Shown: positions 43,129 to 55,560, counted from the first letter of the stretch. The stretch is 64,000 nt of DNA from Serripes groenlandicus (GCA_031761405.1 JASEVX010000086.1:322501-386500); one strand, 5' to 3'. Program-made: numbers and translations. Notes: generated by a model not told the origin, from the letters alone.

Positions 43129-45434
43129 CTGCAAAGACAAAATAATAAATTTTAGGAACATTAAAAAAAATCAGATTATAAAACATACTTAAGGTGGTTC
43201 CAATATACACATTTACAAGGTGGATAACAATTTGAAGTAAAACAGTAAGAGCATGTGAGAATGAGTTATTTTATGTATTAAAACTTATTGATAAAAGTGT
43301 AATTGATTTTCAACAAAAGAAAAAAGCATGCAACACAAAAAACAATGTCAATATTTAATATAATGTGTAAAAAGATGCTTTTATAAGCCAAAGTATACTG
43401 ATAAAAATTAACCGTTTTTCAAACCCAAGGCAGTCTTAAATACGAAGAATATTAAATACACACACGTTTAATTTAAAACGCAGTATGTTAATTGAGGGCA
43501 AGGAAGACGAACATTCATAAAAGATTATATAACTTTTACAATATTGAAAAATTTGTTTGAAAAAAACATTTTTTTCCTGCACAAATTGGCAAAATATTGA
43601 ATTAATCATTTAATTCCATGCAAATAACATAATAATTTACGAGTTTTCGTCTTCGTTGCCCTTAATTGGCATACTGGCTATCATAATACATTAGTAGGAA
43701 TGTGTAATTCCTTGTAATTGATTCTGTCTTGGGTTTGAAAGAAAACTCATATTTTCATTGCAAATGGTGGCGTTTACGGTAAGGAGAATAACTTTATCCG
43801 TTTTTTCTGACCTTCCTTGAAAAAACATATCATTAGGCTGAAGTTACATTAACTTTTACCATTCAATCAGTTTTAATTACTTTAAAAAGTAGGATAATCA
43901 CGTTACCTCACATATCTTGAGATATGATGGTGTATACAGGAGAGAAACCCCTTAAAGTCACAAAATACTTTTATTTTGTTCAATTGACCAATAAGCTATT
44001 ATATTTAACAAAACAAGCTGGTCTGTTGATCAACTTTATCTGGTATGAATACTAATGTATAAATCCCAAACGATATTTTGATCGATACACCTTTATCATA
44101 TTGTTAAAAAAAAGTGAATTTGGTATTGAAATCATGATCTTTGACTATGCAGTCCGAGATTCTAAGCTTGCATTGAATGTATAATGATTTTGATTTATGA
44201 TTTTAGCACACAATACACCTATTGTAAACAAAAATGTAAACAGCGTATCGTTCAAATTAGCGTTTTATATCTTTGACATAATTATCGCGAAAACCCATAA
44301 CAAATGACGCTGTGCTGCACATTTTTCGTTTAAAATGGTCTAGTTTGATTAGTTGTGAATTGATTTTAACCAACTTTTTGGCAGTTTTGTTATAAGAGTT
44401 ATTGCCTTTCATCATATGCAAAGAAAAAAATCACCTATATATTATGTAACATTAATATACAAAGGTAGTGCCTAAACGTCGTGAGGTCACAAGCCTGGCA
44501 GAAAGATAATTAATTATTTAAATTGTAACGAGTGTGATTTTTAAGCGAAACTTACAGATTTACAAGGCTCCGGACGGTGTCTGATGACGGAATTCAGGAA
44601 ATCGAAGTTGTTTTTGATCCATAGCTCCCTCTCGGTCAGCTCACCAGGAGCGCCGTCACCACTCTTCTTCTTGTGCAGCCTGGTATGTGTATCCCGGAGT
44701 GACTTGAACCATCCTTGAAGATGTTGAGCTGAAAATACAAATAGGGATTGATATGAGTCCAATGAAAACATTAACAATTACGATGCCAAATTAGGCAAGT
44801 CCATGTTGGTCGCAAATTAATTTCTTAGTCTACATTTACATGTTTCAACATAACGACACATTTCTCAACATACTCGTAGGCACATTTTACATAAACACAA
44901 TACTAGTATTCATTTTGAATGTGAAAAGGTTACATATTCAAGAAAAAATATGTATCAAATGTTGTACTTACATTTTATTGGTGGTTCCATACTAGCACCC
45001 TGGTCTTCCCAAAGCTTGGCCTTAAGGTCAGTTCGCCTGTACCCACTTAATTTGCAGTCCCAGATCATTGGATGTACTTGCAAGAACTCCAGCATACTCT
45101 CCTCCTGTTCTGCGTTGAGTGAAAAAACAATCTTCTTAGCCCTCTTCTTGGCCTGCAGCTGATTAGGCTGGCTGGTGGAGTTGGAGGCAACAGAATCGAC
45201 AGAGCCTTCACGGGATGGAGGAGTCGGTGAGCGAGGTTCTCTCGATTGCGATCGGCTGGTAGGAGGAGAGTCATTGGCAGGTTGGTTGCACTGGTCAGGC
45301 TGGTTTGACTGGACATGCTGATCAAGCTGGTCTTGCTGTTCTTCAGGTGGTGGTGATGGTTTGGAAGGTTGATGCATACTGAGTTTCCCTCTCCCTCTCC
45401 CTCTGGAAAGTGCCTTAGACCGTTTGGGTGGCAT
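42352..45434 (-). CDS. Harbinger accessory protein (MADF / Myb-SANT-like DNA-binding)
   Basis: Three exons: 45434-44972, 44728-44556 and 43128-42352. Donors are GTAAGT and GTAAGT, acceptors TTCAG and TTGCAG, phases 1 and 0, total 1,413 bases = 470 residues. A basic, Ser/Pro/Gln-rich N-terminus (1-100) precedes a MADF domain (about 109-210: EESMLEFLQVHPMIWDCKLS, YRRTDLKAKLWED, then QHLQGWFKSLRDTHTRL). A C-terminal half rich in Ser/Gln/Pro follows, with RTAFANYVRDSL, like BESS/MADF-type proteins. In PIF/Harbinger the second ORF binds subterminal DNA and carries the transposase into the nucleus. It is intact and spliced, convergent with the transposase. Confidence 0.92.
44556..44728 (-). CDS. 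MADF gene exon 2
   Basis: Acceptor tattttcag, donor AAATCT|GTAAGT. It completes the MADF domain (GWFKSLRDTHTRLHKKKSG, RELWIKNNFDFL). Confidence 0.92.
44972..45434 (-). CDS. MADF gene exon 1
   Basis: ATG at 45434 (MPPKRSKALSRGRGRGKLS). It ends AAA T|GTAAGT and encodes the first half of the MADF domain. Confidence 0.92.
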
Positions 45435-45479
45435 GGTACGTAGATGCTGACTGAATGAGGAAATTCCTAAAAAGCGGCG

Positions 45480-45836
45480 AGGTATTTGTACTGTTATGTC
45501 ACGTGAGTGTTAGACACACCAAGCACGTTGTGCATGCGCTACTCATAGGCTACCCATACGCTGGACATTCGTCGAGAACGTCAGACACTCGTTGAAAATA
45601 CGCCCAGATACGCTCCCATAAGTTATGTATAAGTTAAAGATACGCTATACATACGTTGGACATACGTTGGACATACGTTCTGTATACGTTAGATTCGTTG
45701 TGTATACGTTATGTATGCGACCAATCCACAACAAATTTGATTTTTAGGTACCCGGGTCGACGTATGCCGGCGTATGGACACTTTTTCAAAAAAAAATCAT
45801 TCGTTCGGCATACGTTAAGTCCATACGTTGTAGTGT
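45480..45836. promoter_or_regulatory. Right subterminal TACGTT motif array
   Basis: 'catacgttggacatacgttg', 'tatacgttagattcg', 'tatacgttatgtatgcg': at least seven motifs within ~180 bases, mirroring the left end and overlapping the start region of the MADF gene. Confidence 0.6.
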
Positions 45837-45849
45837 GACAGGGCCTTAA

Positions 45850-46060
45850 AGGCAAACAATCATTTGATTACAAATTAGTCAGAAGGTATGCAACTATATT
45901 AAAACCCTTTCAACTATCAACAAAATCATTATTGTCCAATGGGATACCACTTCAGTTTTATGAACTGATAACATTGTCTGCCCGATCCGAATTGCTCCCC
46001 TTTGACCTATTGTATGAAGCAAGTGCGATAAGTATTTGGAGAGGCATCCTCTTATCATCA
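45850..46060. repeat. Local duplicated segment, copy 1 right half
   Basis: 'ccctttcaactatcaacaaa', 'atcattatt', 'cccctttgacct' match 46410-46530 of copy 2. Confidence 0.7.
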
Positions 46061-46129
46061 ATTCCAACTGTGGGGCTAATCAGAGTATCGAGCGATCTGA
46101 CGTATACATAAGCTAGTTTACCAGGCTAT

Positions 46130-46570
46130 TTAATTCATTTTCCATAGACGAGCATTATAGGTTATGGTTCGTTCCCAACAAGCGAAACTACATAGAAACC
46201 TGTTCAAAATGAAGTTTAAGAACTACCAAAATAGCAAAGAAAACATACATGTTGACCGACCATTTTTCGTGTTATGAGGTCAAATAGAAGGTAATCCTTA
46301 TCCCGCACAGAATTTTACTTTCAATTTCAGAAAATACAGGATGTTAGGAAAATGGCTATAATAGTGGCATATATATAAATCAGTCAAAGGTTATTTAACT
46401 TTATAAAAGCCACTTTCAACTTTTAACAAAATCATTATTTTCAAAAGGGAGACAACTTCAATCTTATATATTCATCTGAAATCCACGTACACAATTATCT
46501 GCGCGATTTACTTCCCTTTGACATGACTAGATTAGATAAGCGAAAGGAATTTATGAGGGTCATATTAGTT
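46130..46570. repeat. Local duplicated segment, copy 2 (uninterrupted)
   Basis: Contains in one piece both blocks that in copy 1 are split by the Harbinger element, so it stands for the empty-site arrangement. Confidence 0.7.
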
Positions 46571-46704
46571 GATTCTAGAAGAGAGAACGTTTAGATAATT
46601 GTTCATTCAAGGCTTTATTGAAAATAAGTGCTGCTGTATATTATAAACTTCCGATGCGGGTTAATCAAAAGAAAAACATGTTTTAAATGATTAACGGATA
46701 ATAT

Positions 46705-47990
46705 TTAATAATAGAAATAAACTTTATTCCATAAAACATACATACATGTTTAAAGCAAAAACAGTTTAACACATGCATTTCGTAAAGGAAAACATACAAG
46801 TTTCGGGAGAGCAAAGTAGTGGTGATTGTAGGTGGACACATTTTAAGTTCTGATTAACATTGCCTCATAAATAAATCTACTTAATCCGCTTATAGTTGTT
46901 TTAGATGTTTCAGACATAAGATTAATACATTTTTGTATCGGTGGCCATGTGAAATAATAACATTTCAAACTGTTCACTCTTAAGTCTGTGTATTTTGGAC
47001 ATGTAAGAAGGAAATGATATTCTGATTCTATTTTATTAAAATGCCAATTTTTACAGATTCGAGTGCTACAAGGATTATTCGTAAGTCTTCCTTGTTCTAT
47101 AGGTAAAGTATGCGATGACGTTTTAAATCTTGCTAATGCTGTTCTATATGTTGGTACTTTAATCACTTGTAAGTATTATTCAAGAGCTACCGAATGTTTG
47201 AATAGGCAATATGATTCTAATCTTGGTGAGTTATGTATAGTTCTATACCATTTAGCATAATATGTTTTTATAATATGATACTTGATTAGCTGCAATTCAA
47301 TTCTTATATTTGATTGATTTTCCCATCATAATATTAACCCTGAATCATCTAAAATTTGCTTAATGCTGTAAGCCCAGTTATTATTGTTATATGTATGTCC
47401 ATTTTCGGCATCTGTTTTTAAAATTGTGTACGTTTTAAATAGAATAATATTTTCATTTAGAGATGTTATTTTCATCCAATGTTCATCATTATTATTTTTC
47501 TTTGAATGTATATTGGTATAGTTCCTAGTTTTCCGTAAAGAGCTTCGAGGTTGGTTGATTTTTTTAACATCTAACATCTTTCTACAAAATTTGGAATGCA
47601 TAGCTTCTACATCAGATGATTTATGCATTCCCCAAATCTGGGCCCCGTAGTTCGAAGTTGGAGAAACAAGTGCATCGAATAACTTCAGTCGTTCTATAAT
47701 AGGCAGTTCTATTTCATTGCATATCATAAATAGGTTATGTATTGCGATGAAGCATGTTAGGCTGTGCGTTTTTGTGTCCACTTACCATTTTTAAATAAGT
47801 GTACTCCTAAATATATAAATGATTTAAGAAGTTCAATCTTTGTAGGCCTATTATATAGATAATCGTAATTAGTGTGACGTCCATTTTCCCATATTATGAT
47901 CTTATTTAAATATATCGTTTGTACTTTAAACTTCTTGATGTCTGTAATTAAAAATACATTTAAGACATATGATAAATGGCGATGTATCAC
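46705..47990 (-). pseudogene. LINE (non-LTR retrotransposon) 3' fragment
   Basis: Minus-strand pieces 47990-47757, 47781-47326 and 47166-46843. The last two share one frame, separated only by two stop codons; the first is offset by a frameshift. The end of the RT domain shows FIYLGVHLFKNGKW and LFDALVSPTSNYGAQIWG. The C-terminal TYRTALARFKTSSHTLPIE ... RICKNW ... ESEYHFLLTCPKYTDLR is the zf-RVT-like tail of CR1/L2/I-type elements. A minus-strand AATAAA lies near 46720. The copy is 5' truncated, as is usual for LINEs. Confidence 0.88.
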
Positions 47991-47994
47991 TTAC

Positions 47995-49310
47995 ATTATG
48001 ACTGATAATGTTCCTTACTCTCGGTATTGCGTCTTGCAATATAGAACTAATTAAATCATGTGTGAACACATCATAGTTTGTAGAATTAAATCACAGAAAT
48101 AAATATATATTCCCTGACTCTTACATCAACAAGTTGACAATGGCAGTTACCTCGAGACAACGTACGGAAATAAATTACAATTTTATCTTCGATACACTTC
48201 CAACAATTTGGAATCACCAGAATTAACAATATATCATAATAAAAGGTTGATAACAAGTCAAGTTTTCTTTCATTGCTTATACATTATTACCAGCCAATGT
48301 AAGATATGTTTAAACGAGTTATGTTTAGCACAATAACAATTAAGACAGAAAAATACATTGAAAAATCAATGTAATTAAGAAAGACTATTCTTACACAATA
48401 ACTACATGTATATATTATCTCTTTCATAAAAATGTTTATCTTTGTTTATTCATTCTAAATGTTTAAATACATGTATTTGAATATCATACTTATTCTGTAA
48501 TGCTCTATGATTATAAGTATGTCTTTGTCATTGAAGTTTAGCTCCTTCTTATTTCAATGTAACTTTGAGTGACCACAACATAAACCTAAAAAAGGAATGA
48601 AGTGTAAAAATCACAGATTCATATTGAAAATATCATATCAAAGAGCAAGAGTTTTCCTAACATATTCCTTTCAAATGAAAACATATATTGATAAACTAAT
48701 TCGTAGGAGCAATTTAACTACTTTCCACTATATAAATAGGATCTGACATTCGTTGTCATTTCATATGGCTAACTGTATTTTGCGGAACCGAACGGAACAA
48801 GTGATGGGGCACCACACAGGAACTATCTGTTTCCATACTTATATATTGTACCTGCGGTTTAATAAAGATTTAGTAATATCTGGTTCAGCAGGGGCATACT
48901 GTAATAAACTGTCTCTTTTATAAGTCGATATAAATAAATAAATCACAGTTTCTTGGCCCAGCATGACATCCCATTAAAGTGAAAGGCTTACCGTCTACAG
49001 CGATAGCTAAGACAACTTGACCCATCATGTGCATGATCATTGTTTATTTTATTCACTGATAACATTTAGATAAAATCTCCTGGATTTCTCTTTTTTTTCG
49101 GATTCTGTATTTAAAATCGGTAATAATATGTTCGACCATTAATACAAAGCAAATGGAAAATAAAAGAGAGCTAGTTTCCCTCTTGTTGCTTCTGACTAGA
49201 TTTTTTTTTTCATCTCAGTTTTTATTTTTAATTTATAAATACCGGTCTTATTTTTTCAAATTTTATTCTTTCATTTGTTGATTCTTTCATTGATTTCCTT
49301 CCTCCAGTAC
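47995..49310. other. Intergenic, AT-rich
   Basis: No open frame of note, no exon and no clear repeat was recognised. Confidence 0.4.
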
Positions 49311-49311
49311 T

Positions 49312-49535
49312 AACCCTTTCCCACATAAAACAAATCTGCAGCAGAAGACTACGAAAACATTGCCCTAAAATATGTTAAACCTGTATTAAAAAGAAATAAA
49401 CTTTGAAAACAGCTGAGATCGTCGTGACAAAGTGAGAAAATTACTCATTTTGCGCAATTTGATCTTTTGCCACAATGCTTTTGAAAGTCATCTGCTGCAG
49501 GGGCATCAGAAAGCGTCTTTATGTTCGAAAGGGTT
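49312..49535. mobile_element. Palindromic element, family D, complete
   Basis: 'ccctttcccacataaaacaa' with 'tctgcagcagaagact' on the left and 'gtcatctgctgcagg' with 'gttcgaaagggtta' on the right. Confidence 0.7.
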
Positions 49536-49794
49536 AATATTTGATACAATTTTCTCAATATGAGTAATAACTCTTTGTCCTACATGTACATACCATTCTG
49601 CATATATATATATGATTTGACATGTTTGTGTATCTATCGACCATCTCCTATCTTTTTTATTTTGGAATCTATAAAGAGACACAGGAGTATAACAGTGTTT
49701 AAATGTATGTGCATAATACATTCCGGTAACATGGTTGATTCAAAGATACAGCATGCATAATACTTTTGCAATGAAAACTTTGAATATTGTAAAA

Positions 49795-51092
49795 AGTTTT
49801 AAAATCATTTTTTGTCTGCTGGCGTCAATCAAGGCGCTGTTTTAGAGACCGTTTATAATGTTCATAAATGATCTTCCGTTATTTATTAAAGATGCAATCA
49901 TTTTTATGTTTGCTGATGCACCACAATAACTGATGTGGGTAAATCAAAGCCAGATATAACTCAAACTCTGCAAAATGAAATTTGTCATATTGAAAACTGG
50001 TGTCAACAGTAGAACTCAATGTTACCGAATGCACAAAAAAAAGCTATGTTCCTGTCTGCTTCATACCCAACAAATTATCAATCAGATGAGATCAAAATAC
50101 TATTACAAAACATGAGTTACAACAAACATACTAAGAAGAAATTCTTGGTGTATATATAGACCCTCAATTTAACTGGAACCTCATGTTGCGCGTGTGCTAA
50201 AGAAATATTATTCGTTACTATGCCTACTAAAAAGTTTCTTAATATGCATTCAAGGAAACTTTTCTTGAATACCTACATACTTCTTCACATTGATTATTGT
50301 TGCACAATATAGGACTCCTGCAGTCAAAATATTAAAATTTCAAAAACGTGCTGCACGTGTAATACTTGACAAGCCACTTGATGCACCATCAGAATAACTT
50401 TTCAAACAATTATCCTGGATGAAATTTCAAGCAAGAATAGACTATAATAAAGCAATCATCCTCTACAAATCATTAAATGAACAATGTCTTGAATACCTCA
50501 GAGACAAATTTTAAATAGTCCCAAATTAAAGGTCTAAGATCCTTTGATAACATGCTGTTACAATTACCAAAACCAAAACCAGAATTCTTCAGCAAATCCC
50601 TTACCTATTCGGACTAAATCTTTGGAATGATATTCCCTTTCAAATTAGAACTGCAAATTTATTAAATTCTTTTAAGGACAATATCATGGCTGAAATTAGA
50701 AAATGAGTGAGTGGGGTATACAAGTTAAAATTCTCAAAACGTTGAGAATCTCGGGCCATGTAACTATTATTACCTGATCAGATAAGCTTTTTTAAATATA
50801 CCTGAATGAAAGAAAATAATTGAAAGGATTAGGTTGGTAATATCAACTGTTATAAAACACACACTCAGTTCATTGTGACACAATTAAGAAAGGACGTTTT
50901 CTGGTAATTCTTGAAATTAAGTAATCCTTTATTTTTCTTACCAATTTGCATTTGCTTTTATTTTGAATTGTTTATAAGTATAACATTGTGTATATAATGT
51001 ATTGGTATCACTGAGGCCCGCATGGATTATTGGGACTTGTAACCCAAATATGTAGCCTCATAAAATAAAGTCGTCATTATTATTATTATTAT
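49795..51092 (+). pseudogene. Decayed LINE with (ATT)n tail
   Basis: Translation in shifting frames gives GVNQGAVL, MFINDLPLFIKDAI and IFMFADA (the RT motif corresponding to FADD), then KFQKRAARVILDKPLDAPSE, IILYKSLNEQCLEYLRDKF and FKDNIMAEIRK near 50,690, typical of the C-terminal region of jockey/Rex-like LINEs. Multiple stops. The 3' end is a cattattattatt tail at 51068-51092, preceded by a conserved-looking 3' UTR. Confidence 0.8.
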
Positions 51093-51207
51093 AATCTGGG
51101 TGAGCTGCTGGTTATGAAATTGTTAAAGAAGTTCCATGTGCTAAGTGAAGAGAATTTGACTTAAAATTGCACAGAGCAATTTATATTGTTTGGGGATTTC
51201 TTCCAGT

Positions 51208-51395
51208 ACTTAACCCTTTCCCTATTGTAAACGCATGATGACGCATCTGCAGCAGACGAGAAATTTCAACTTTTGCCACTATGTTTTCGACTTTTTTCAG
51301 TAATTATACTGTCATTTATAGAGATTTTCCATGTTTTTGCATCATTGTATTCAAAGTCGTCTGCTGCAGATTTGTTGTAAATGGGAAAGGATTAA
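51208..51395. mobile_element. Palindromic element, family D, complete
   Basis: 'aaccctttccctattgtaaa' with 'gcatctgcagcagacgag' on the left and 'agtcgtctgctgcagatttg' with 'aaatgggaaagg' on the right. Confidence 0.75.
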
Positions 51396-51399
51396 AGAA

Positions 51400-52900
51400 A
51401 ACATACACAATTGAGAAAATTCAATTTAAGGCGGTCTTTTCAGAGATTACTTGGTAGTATATATATCTTGAATGGAAAATATACCGTTCCTGTGATGTCT
51501 TTATATTCAGAGGCATGTAATACAACAAATAGTTATATACAAAATGAATGTAAAGGGAATTTGAAAGATACCAGAAAATCATCTTAAGACTTATTAGCAA
51601 TTCTAAGTTTCTTGTCGAGCAGGTCCACTTTTCTGAGTGACATTGACACATTAGATACTGAACACAAAAGTCACTTTTCCAAACAAACCTTGAAGAAGAT
51701 TTGCTGGTTTGAACACCACTTTAAAAAGTATTTTCAAGATACAACCAATGATTTGCTGTATTGACTATTAAGATGTCTTTTATTTGAAATAAAAAAGAAA
51801 TCAATCTCTGCTTTGTTTTAAAGAGTGCTCCTAGATCCTGTTTAGACAATATCGCAAATATAGAATAGATACAATTTATTTATGCACATTCTTAAATAAT
51901 CTAAGAATGTTCAGTATTGAAGATAGTGACGGCAATCTGTCCCTTTCCAAGAAGTTTTCAAAAGTAGTCTATATGTTGTGTCATCAAAAGCCTTTATTAT
52001 TATACCGTGTGGAGAACTTCATATTTGTCTTTTGCTCAGTTGGATAGTGAAGGCAATAAGAAGAATTTGCACTTGAAATACAATGAATATTAACTTATAA
52101 TATCACGTGATATGATGTTCAACTACCATTGCTATAGCTTTTGATGTCAATATGACACTGATAGTATTGTTTAACTCTTTCTAGTATTCAACAAATCGGA
52201 AGCAGACGACTTTGAAAACTTCTGGCAATACTAAATATCATTCTAAATGAAAATATAATTATTGAGTCAAGTTTAAAATATTATGATGAAAGGAGAAATT
52301 ACCCAATAGGGCGTGTTAACAGGGCTTTAATATAATGCTGATTATGGGTCCCTTTTGAGATCAGATAGCGCTATGACACGAACAGTGAGAAAGTCGGAGT
52401 ACTATCCTCAATAATCTGGTATGTCCCATCCTTGTCAGAACGCAGTCGTATTTGTTGTTAACAGAGTCCTAAGAATCAGGAAAGGTCTGGAGAGATCGGC
52501 CAAGCACTCCCGACAGTTAGTTCTGTCCCGTAACATTCGGAAACTCAGCCGATTTTGTCTAGTCGGATTACAATTGTGACTATGTCGTGACAGATTCTGC
52601 TGTATCGGATCAAATTCGTAACACTGTCCTTTGGAACGGGCATGATGTTGAGAAATCTGTCATTGTCGTTTCTTGCTGATTGAGTCCAGATCGCGTCCAG
52701 ATCTTGACGAATGCGATTCTGTCTTTGCCGAATCCATTCCGGAACAGAACACGATACGACTGATTCCAGACAACGCCGTTTGGAATGTGGTTCATCAGAC
52801 TGTGATATCATTGCATTCTGGCGTGTCCCGATCATCCATAATATGGTGACAGTTGTAGGATTCTAGATGTGTGGATTTCCCGATTCGGCTGAGCTGCTCT
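51400..52900. other. Intergenic / flank of a Harbinger relic
   Basis: AT-rich, with a partial family D copy at about 52170-52320. From about 52,320 the sequence is richer in gat/tcgg motifs (tctgtcccg, gtctgg) and probably belongs to the relic element that carries the transposase remnant at 53.1 kb. Its ends were not identified. Confidence 0.4.
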
Positions 52901-53093
52901 CGTCTGGAGTATAACGTGTGTGTGTGTGTCATTCATTGACAGTACTTTGACCGGTTCACCATGAATTCTGCTTGTAGGCTGAGACTTCTGCAAGAGGATG
53001 CTATCATGGAAATAGAAAAAAGAAGAAGAAGACCTTCTGTTTACCAATTATTATTTGAACTGAAGGGCATTGCTATCCGGTAAAAATAGAAGA

Positions 53094-53810
53094 TACTGGG
53101 TCAAGCCCTGGATATACAGAAGGTAGTAGCTCGGTCAGTATGACACATTGATAAAGCAGCTAAGATAAGAAGACCCAGAAGCTTTCATCAACTACATGAG
53201 GCTGCCCATGGAACTGTTCAATACAGTCCTGGCTCGGATCATATCCAGTATCACCAAATAAGATACCAGGTGGAGGCAAGCCTTTGATCCAGGACTGAGT
53301 TGTCTGTACCATGAGGCATCTGGCATTCGCCAATTACAGCAGCATAAAGTGCGACTTCCGAGTTCCCAGTAACACCATGTCAATGTTTCTCCCTGAAGTC
53401 TGCCAAGCCATCATTAATGAGTACGCTGCAGATGTAATCGCCTGCCCCACTTCCTCAGAGGAGTGGAAGGAAATCGCAAATGAATTACTTCGCAGATGGA
53501 ACTTTCCACAAGCAACAAGCATGCGGTGCCATGTACGGTTGCGATCTACCTATCATAACTACGAGTGTTTCTTTTCCAAAGTCCTGATTGCCCTGGTAGA
53601 TGCGAACTTTAAATTAAACAGGCTTGACATTGGGCCAGATGGAGCAGCTTCAGATGCACAAATATACAATGAGTGTGAGCTAACAGAAGTCCTAAAGACT
53701 GGACTTGCTGGACTTCTCCAACTGTTTCACCATCACCACTCTTCTGCAGACGATATAGAAATATCCTTCCTTTACCTTGGTTGTCTTGGAGCTTTCTTCA
53801 TGGCAGGCAC
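53094..53810 (+). pseudogene. Harbinger transposase relic
   Basis: Pieces in several frames align with the intact transposase at 40018: YWVKPWIYRR (intact FWIRPWIGRR), EDPEAFINYMRLPMELFNTV (intact EDRASFHNFMRMPPEMFDEL), SSIKCDFRVPSNTMSMFLPE, VCQAIINEYAADVIACPT, WKEIANELLRRWNFP, then LIALVDANFKL and GAASDAQIYNECEL. The segment with the first catalytic Asp (DGKH in the intact copy) is garbled or deleted, and the GDD and E motifs are not recognisable downstream. It is a different, older lineage, not a recent copy of 39.4-45.8 kb. Confidence 0.88.
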
Positions 53811-53869
53811 ATGCTTCTTCTTAGAAGGTATAAATAAGTATCAATATGAAGATGAAATTATATAATTTA

Positions 53870-55140
53870 AATGAAGACAATCTGCCAATAACTGACTGCG
53901 ATGCTCCTTGTAGAACTGTTGAGGCTGGAATGAGAATCTGCCGTCGCACGATTCTTTTATAGGACGGGACTATCATGTGAAATGCTTTTCTAATAGGACG
54001 GGACAGGACTATCATGTGAAACAGTTTTCTAACGGATGTCTTCCGTCAGCGTCGGGTCACTGTCTGATCCCATCAAGTATATTATTATTAATCGGGACTC
54101 TGTCGGGACAGATATGGGCATTTTGTTAGTGCGAAAGATACAAATCAGATGAGAAGCGGATTGAGAAGCGGATAATCTTGTCTGTAAAAGTCATCTGCTG
54201 TAGATGTTTTAAAATGCATCTTCATGTGGGATGTTAACACTTTCCAACATACAAATTATCTGTAACAGATTTCCAAAACGTAAGGCAACCTTTGGAAACT
54301 GCTCATCAGCAATTTCTTTTGTCTGCACTATGATATTAATTTTTCCAACATACAACAAGTCTGCAGCAGAAGACTTTGTGAACATCTATGCAAACATCGG
54401 AAACTTCTCTTTAATTGAAAATCTATTCATTGAATAGTGTTAAATCATTGTGGCATTATACTGGTACCGCCACAGACATGAATATTGGTAGCAAATATTA
54501 ATCATGCTTTGTAAAGCTTTACTAGATAAAGAGAGAAGGGTCATGGCGTCTGCAAAGAACGGGGCACACAAACTAGACCCTTCAACTTGAAACCCTAAAT
54601 TGCTGTTTACTAGCTGCATTCTATAAGGGAATTAATGTAAACAAAATATAACATTTGTGACCAGACCTCACCCTGCCGGGTACCTTGTAAAATCGGGAAC
54701 CAGTTAGAGTAAAACCCGTTGTACATAACGCAGCTGTACATACCTGTATGCATAGAAACAACATATTTTAACAGATGAGAACATATACATAGTTTATGTA
54801 ATTTATAGTAAAGACAATCATTCCACTTGACGGGCATCTAAAAGGTAGGCAAACAATTTACTACCATTTTCCTTACAGTAACTTACACTCTCCTTTAAAA
54901 CAAATGCTGTCATAAGACTACCCATACATGTTGAAATTCCCCCTGAGGTGAGTGTAACGGTTTATTAATTTTGATCTGAAAACGTCGTAATAAAACCTTT
55001 TCATACAGCTTTAAAATAGACGAATAAAGGGTTATAGCCCTGTAATTATTAGAATCATGTTTTGGTTTACCGCCTCCCTTAAACAAATTTAAAACCCCTT
55101 TCTTGTGTTTGTCACATTTACATGTTCAATATGTTCTAAT
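53870..55140. other. Intergenic with fragments
   Basis: A short direct repeat (about 53950-54020, 'taggacggga' and 'ctatcatgtgaaa' twice) and two partial family D ends (54185-54245, 54335-54380). No gene seen. Confidence 0.4.
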
Positions 55141-55426
55141 GGTTGTTAAGATATATATATTGTTTGTATTTATGTATTAATAATTATCATAGTTTAAATA
55201 AATAAGTAAATTTATGCTATTATCCCTATATATGGAGAAGGGACATTCCCCCAAAATCTTTAACAATGTAAGATAATGTAAGTAGGACTGTTTGGGCTCA
55301 TTTTAATGATAATTTGAAGCTGATTGCAAATATGTATATATATCATCTAATACTTCGGACAATAAAAGAAATATTGACCTTGGCTAGTTTTGACAATTCC
55401 TACTTGGAATTTAATTGTCCAGAAAG

Positions 55427-55560
55427 GGGCGGGGCTTATCAGTCTATATTTCACTTTTGCGTGATGACCACAGTCAAATAATAGGATTATCCAATCGAAT
55501 TATCTTTCATTACTTTGTAATTAGCCAATTAAATTTGAGCCCTGGTCACTATAAAAGATG
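55427..55560 (+). promoter_or_regulatory. TATA/CCAAT/GC-box cluster (possible LTR promoter)
   Basis: GGGGCGGGGC at 55427-55436, CCAAT at 55491-55495 and 55525-55529, TATAAAAG at 55550-55557. The spacing is that of a textbook pol II core promoter, but no open frame follows for 600 bases. A flanking tgttaag ... cctaaca pair (about 55144 and 56099) suggests a solo LTR, although no matching target duplication was found. Confidence 0.35.

Larger units (their letters stand above)
39366..45846. mobile_element. Complete PIF/Harbinger DNA transposon (6,481 bp)
   Basis: Termini TGACCCTGTCACACTACAAC and, inverted, AGGCCCTGTCACACTACAAC extend as ~40-bp terminal inverted repeats. The 3-bp target duplication TAA is at 39363-39365 and 45847-45849, as expected for PIF/Harbinger. 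The two hallmark genes are present and open: a DDE_Tnp_4 transposase (+, 40018-41292) and a Myb/SANT-like (here MADF) DNA-binding protein (-, 45434-42352). Each starts near one end and they converge. Subterminal regions are packed with TACGTT motifs. It looks potentially autonomous and young. Confidence 0.95.

Noticed and set aside
42362..43192. Plus-strand frames over the MADF exon 3
   Set aside because: Shadow frames of a well-supported spliced minus-strand gene.
52312..54120. Terminal inverted repeats of the Harbinger relic
   Set aside because: Candidate ends (aacagggct... and ...gcattttgtta) match too weakly, and no TAA/TTA duplication could be assigned.
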